From assembly GCA_020631475.1 (NCBI GenBank), contig JAHDHE010000010.1:1-38604 (forward strand): 38,604 nucleotides of DNA, in the 5' to 3' direction. A model generated the notes under the pieces. The model saw nothing but the letters and a program-made list of their open reading frames with translations, searched no databases and had not been told where the DNA came from. Below, piece by piece: positions 38,550 to 38,604 of the stretch. A program made the position numbers and the translations under genes. Numbering within the stretch: position 1 is the first letter of the stretch; each line of letters starts with the position of its first letter. The stretch comes from Tenacibaculum sp. (GTDB lineage: Bacteria > Bacteroidota > Bacteroidia > Flavobacteriales > Flavobacteriaceae).

Positions 38550-38604
38550 ATGAAAACAGCATATATAGTAAAAGGATATAGAACTGCCGTAGCAAAGTCT
38601 AAAA
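38550..38604 (+). CDS. Acetyl-CoA acyltransferase (thiolase), start only
   Basis: The first 18 codons (MKTAYIVKGYRTAVAKSK) match the N-terminus of FadA-type 3-ketoacyl-CoA thiolases, the last step of beta-oxidation. Position after the FadB-like gene supports it. The rest lies beyond the window. Confidence 0.75.
   Translation, partial: MKTAYIVKGYRTAVAKSK

Overview
The window reads as the chromosome of an AT-rich marine-type Flavobacteriaceae bacterium (Bacteroidota), Tenacibaculum- or Polaribacter-like. The signs are GLPGLI-family and DUF2851 proteins, a fused E1 alpha/beta keto-acid dehydrogenase, promoters with a TAnnTTTG -7 box, little use of Shine-Dalgarno sites, and IS elements of the ISAon1 and IS982 types. 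The genus is inference; the family-level call is fairly firm.

Layout. 1-2520 is a decayed region behind a tRNA-Phe 3' end: pieces of three ISAon1-type elements, a frameshifted IS982 transposase, the last ~130 codons of a uvrA-like gene, and a response-regulator gene that has lost most of its receiver domain. 2594-11750 is the standout region, a secreted-peptide (bacteriocin/microcin-like) locus. It holds a VKOR-thioredoxin fusion with a dead C39-like domain at its N-terminus, a GLPGLI protein, a C39-peptidase ABC exporter (PCAT), an HlyD-type adaptor, and twelve intact plus one broken precursor genes. All precursors share a 23-residue leader ending in Gly-Gly. The twelve cores are highly diverse, yet every one has exactly four or six cysteines. 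The precursors lie in five groups, and each group starts ~25-30 nt downstream of a conserved RNA element. That element is a short hairpin with a TCGCGA loop followed by a classic H-type pseudoknot; compensatory changes between copies support the structure. I infer this pathway: the exporter cuts at Gly-Gly and translocates, HlyD completes the export channel, and VKOR-Trx makes or isomerises the two or three disulfides.

11845-25717 is ordinary chromosome: a LOG-family hydrolase, a large M1-like surface protein with a degraded zinc site, E1 alpha/beta dehydrogenase, DUF2851, a membrane redoxin, a nitroreductase, a sodium/solute symporter with a tiny basic gene and a cupin, a phosphotransferase, and a peroxiredoxin-thioredoxin-small protein group. 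25933-26519 is a heavily decayed 3' end of katG (catalase-peroxidase) right beside that peroxide-defence group. 26582-38604 holds an AI-2E-family permease, a HELGH metallopeptidase, a GH3-like enzyme, a YtxH/holin-like/small-protein envelope operon, an NtrC-type regulator without a Fis DNA-binding domain, a NatA-NatB-MscS operon, and the start of a MarR-controlled fatty-acid beta-oxidation operon (MarR, FadB/J-like, start of thiolase) with twin palindromic operators over its promoter.
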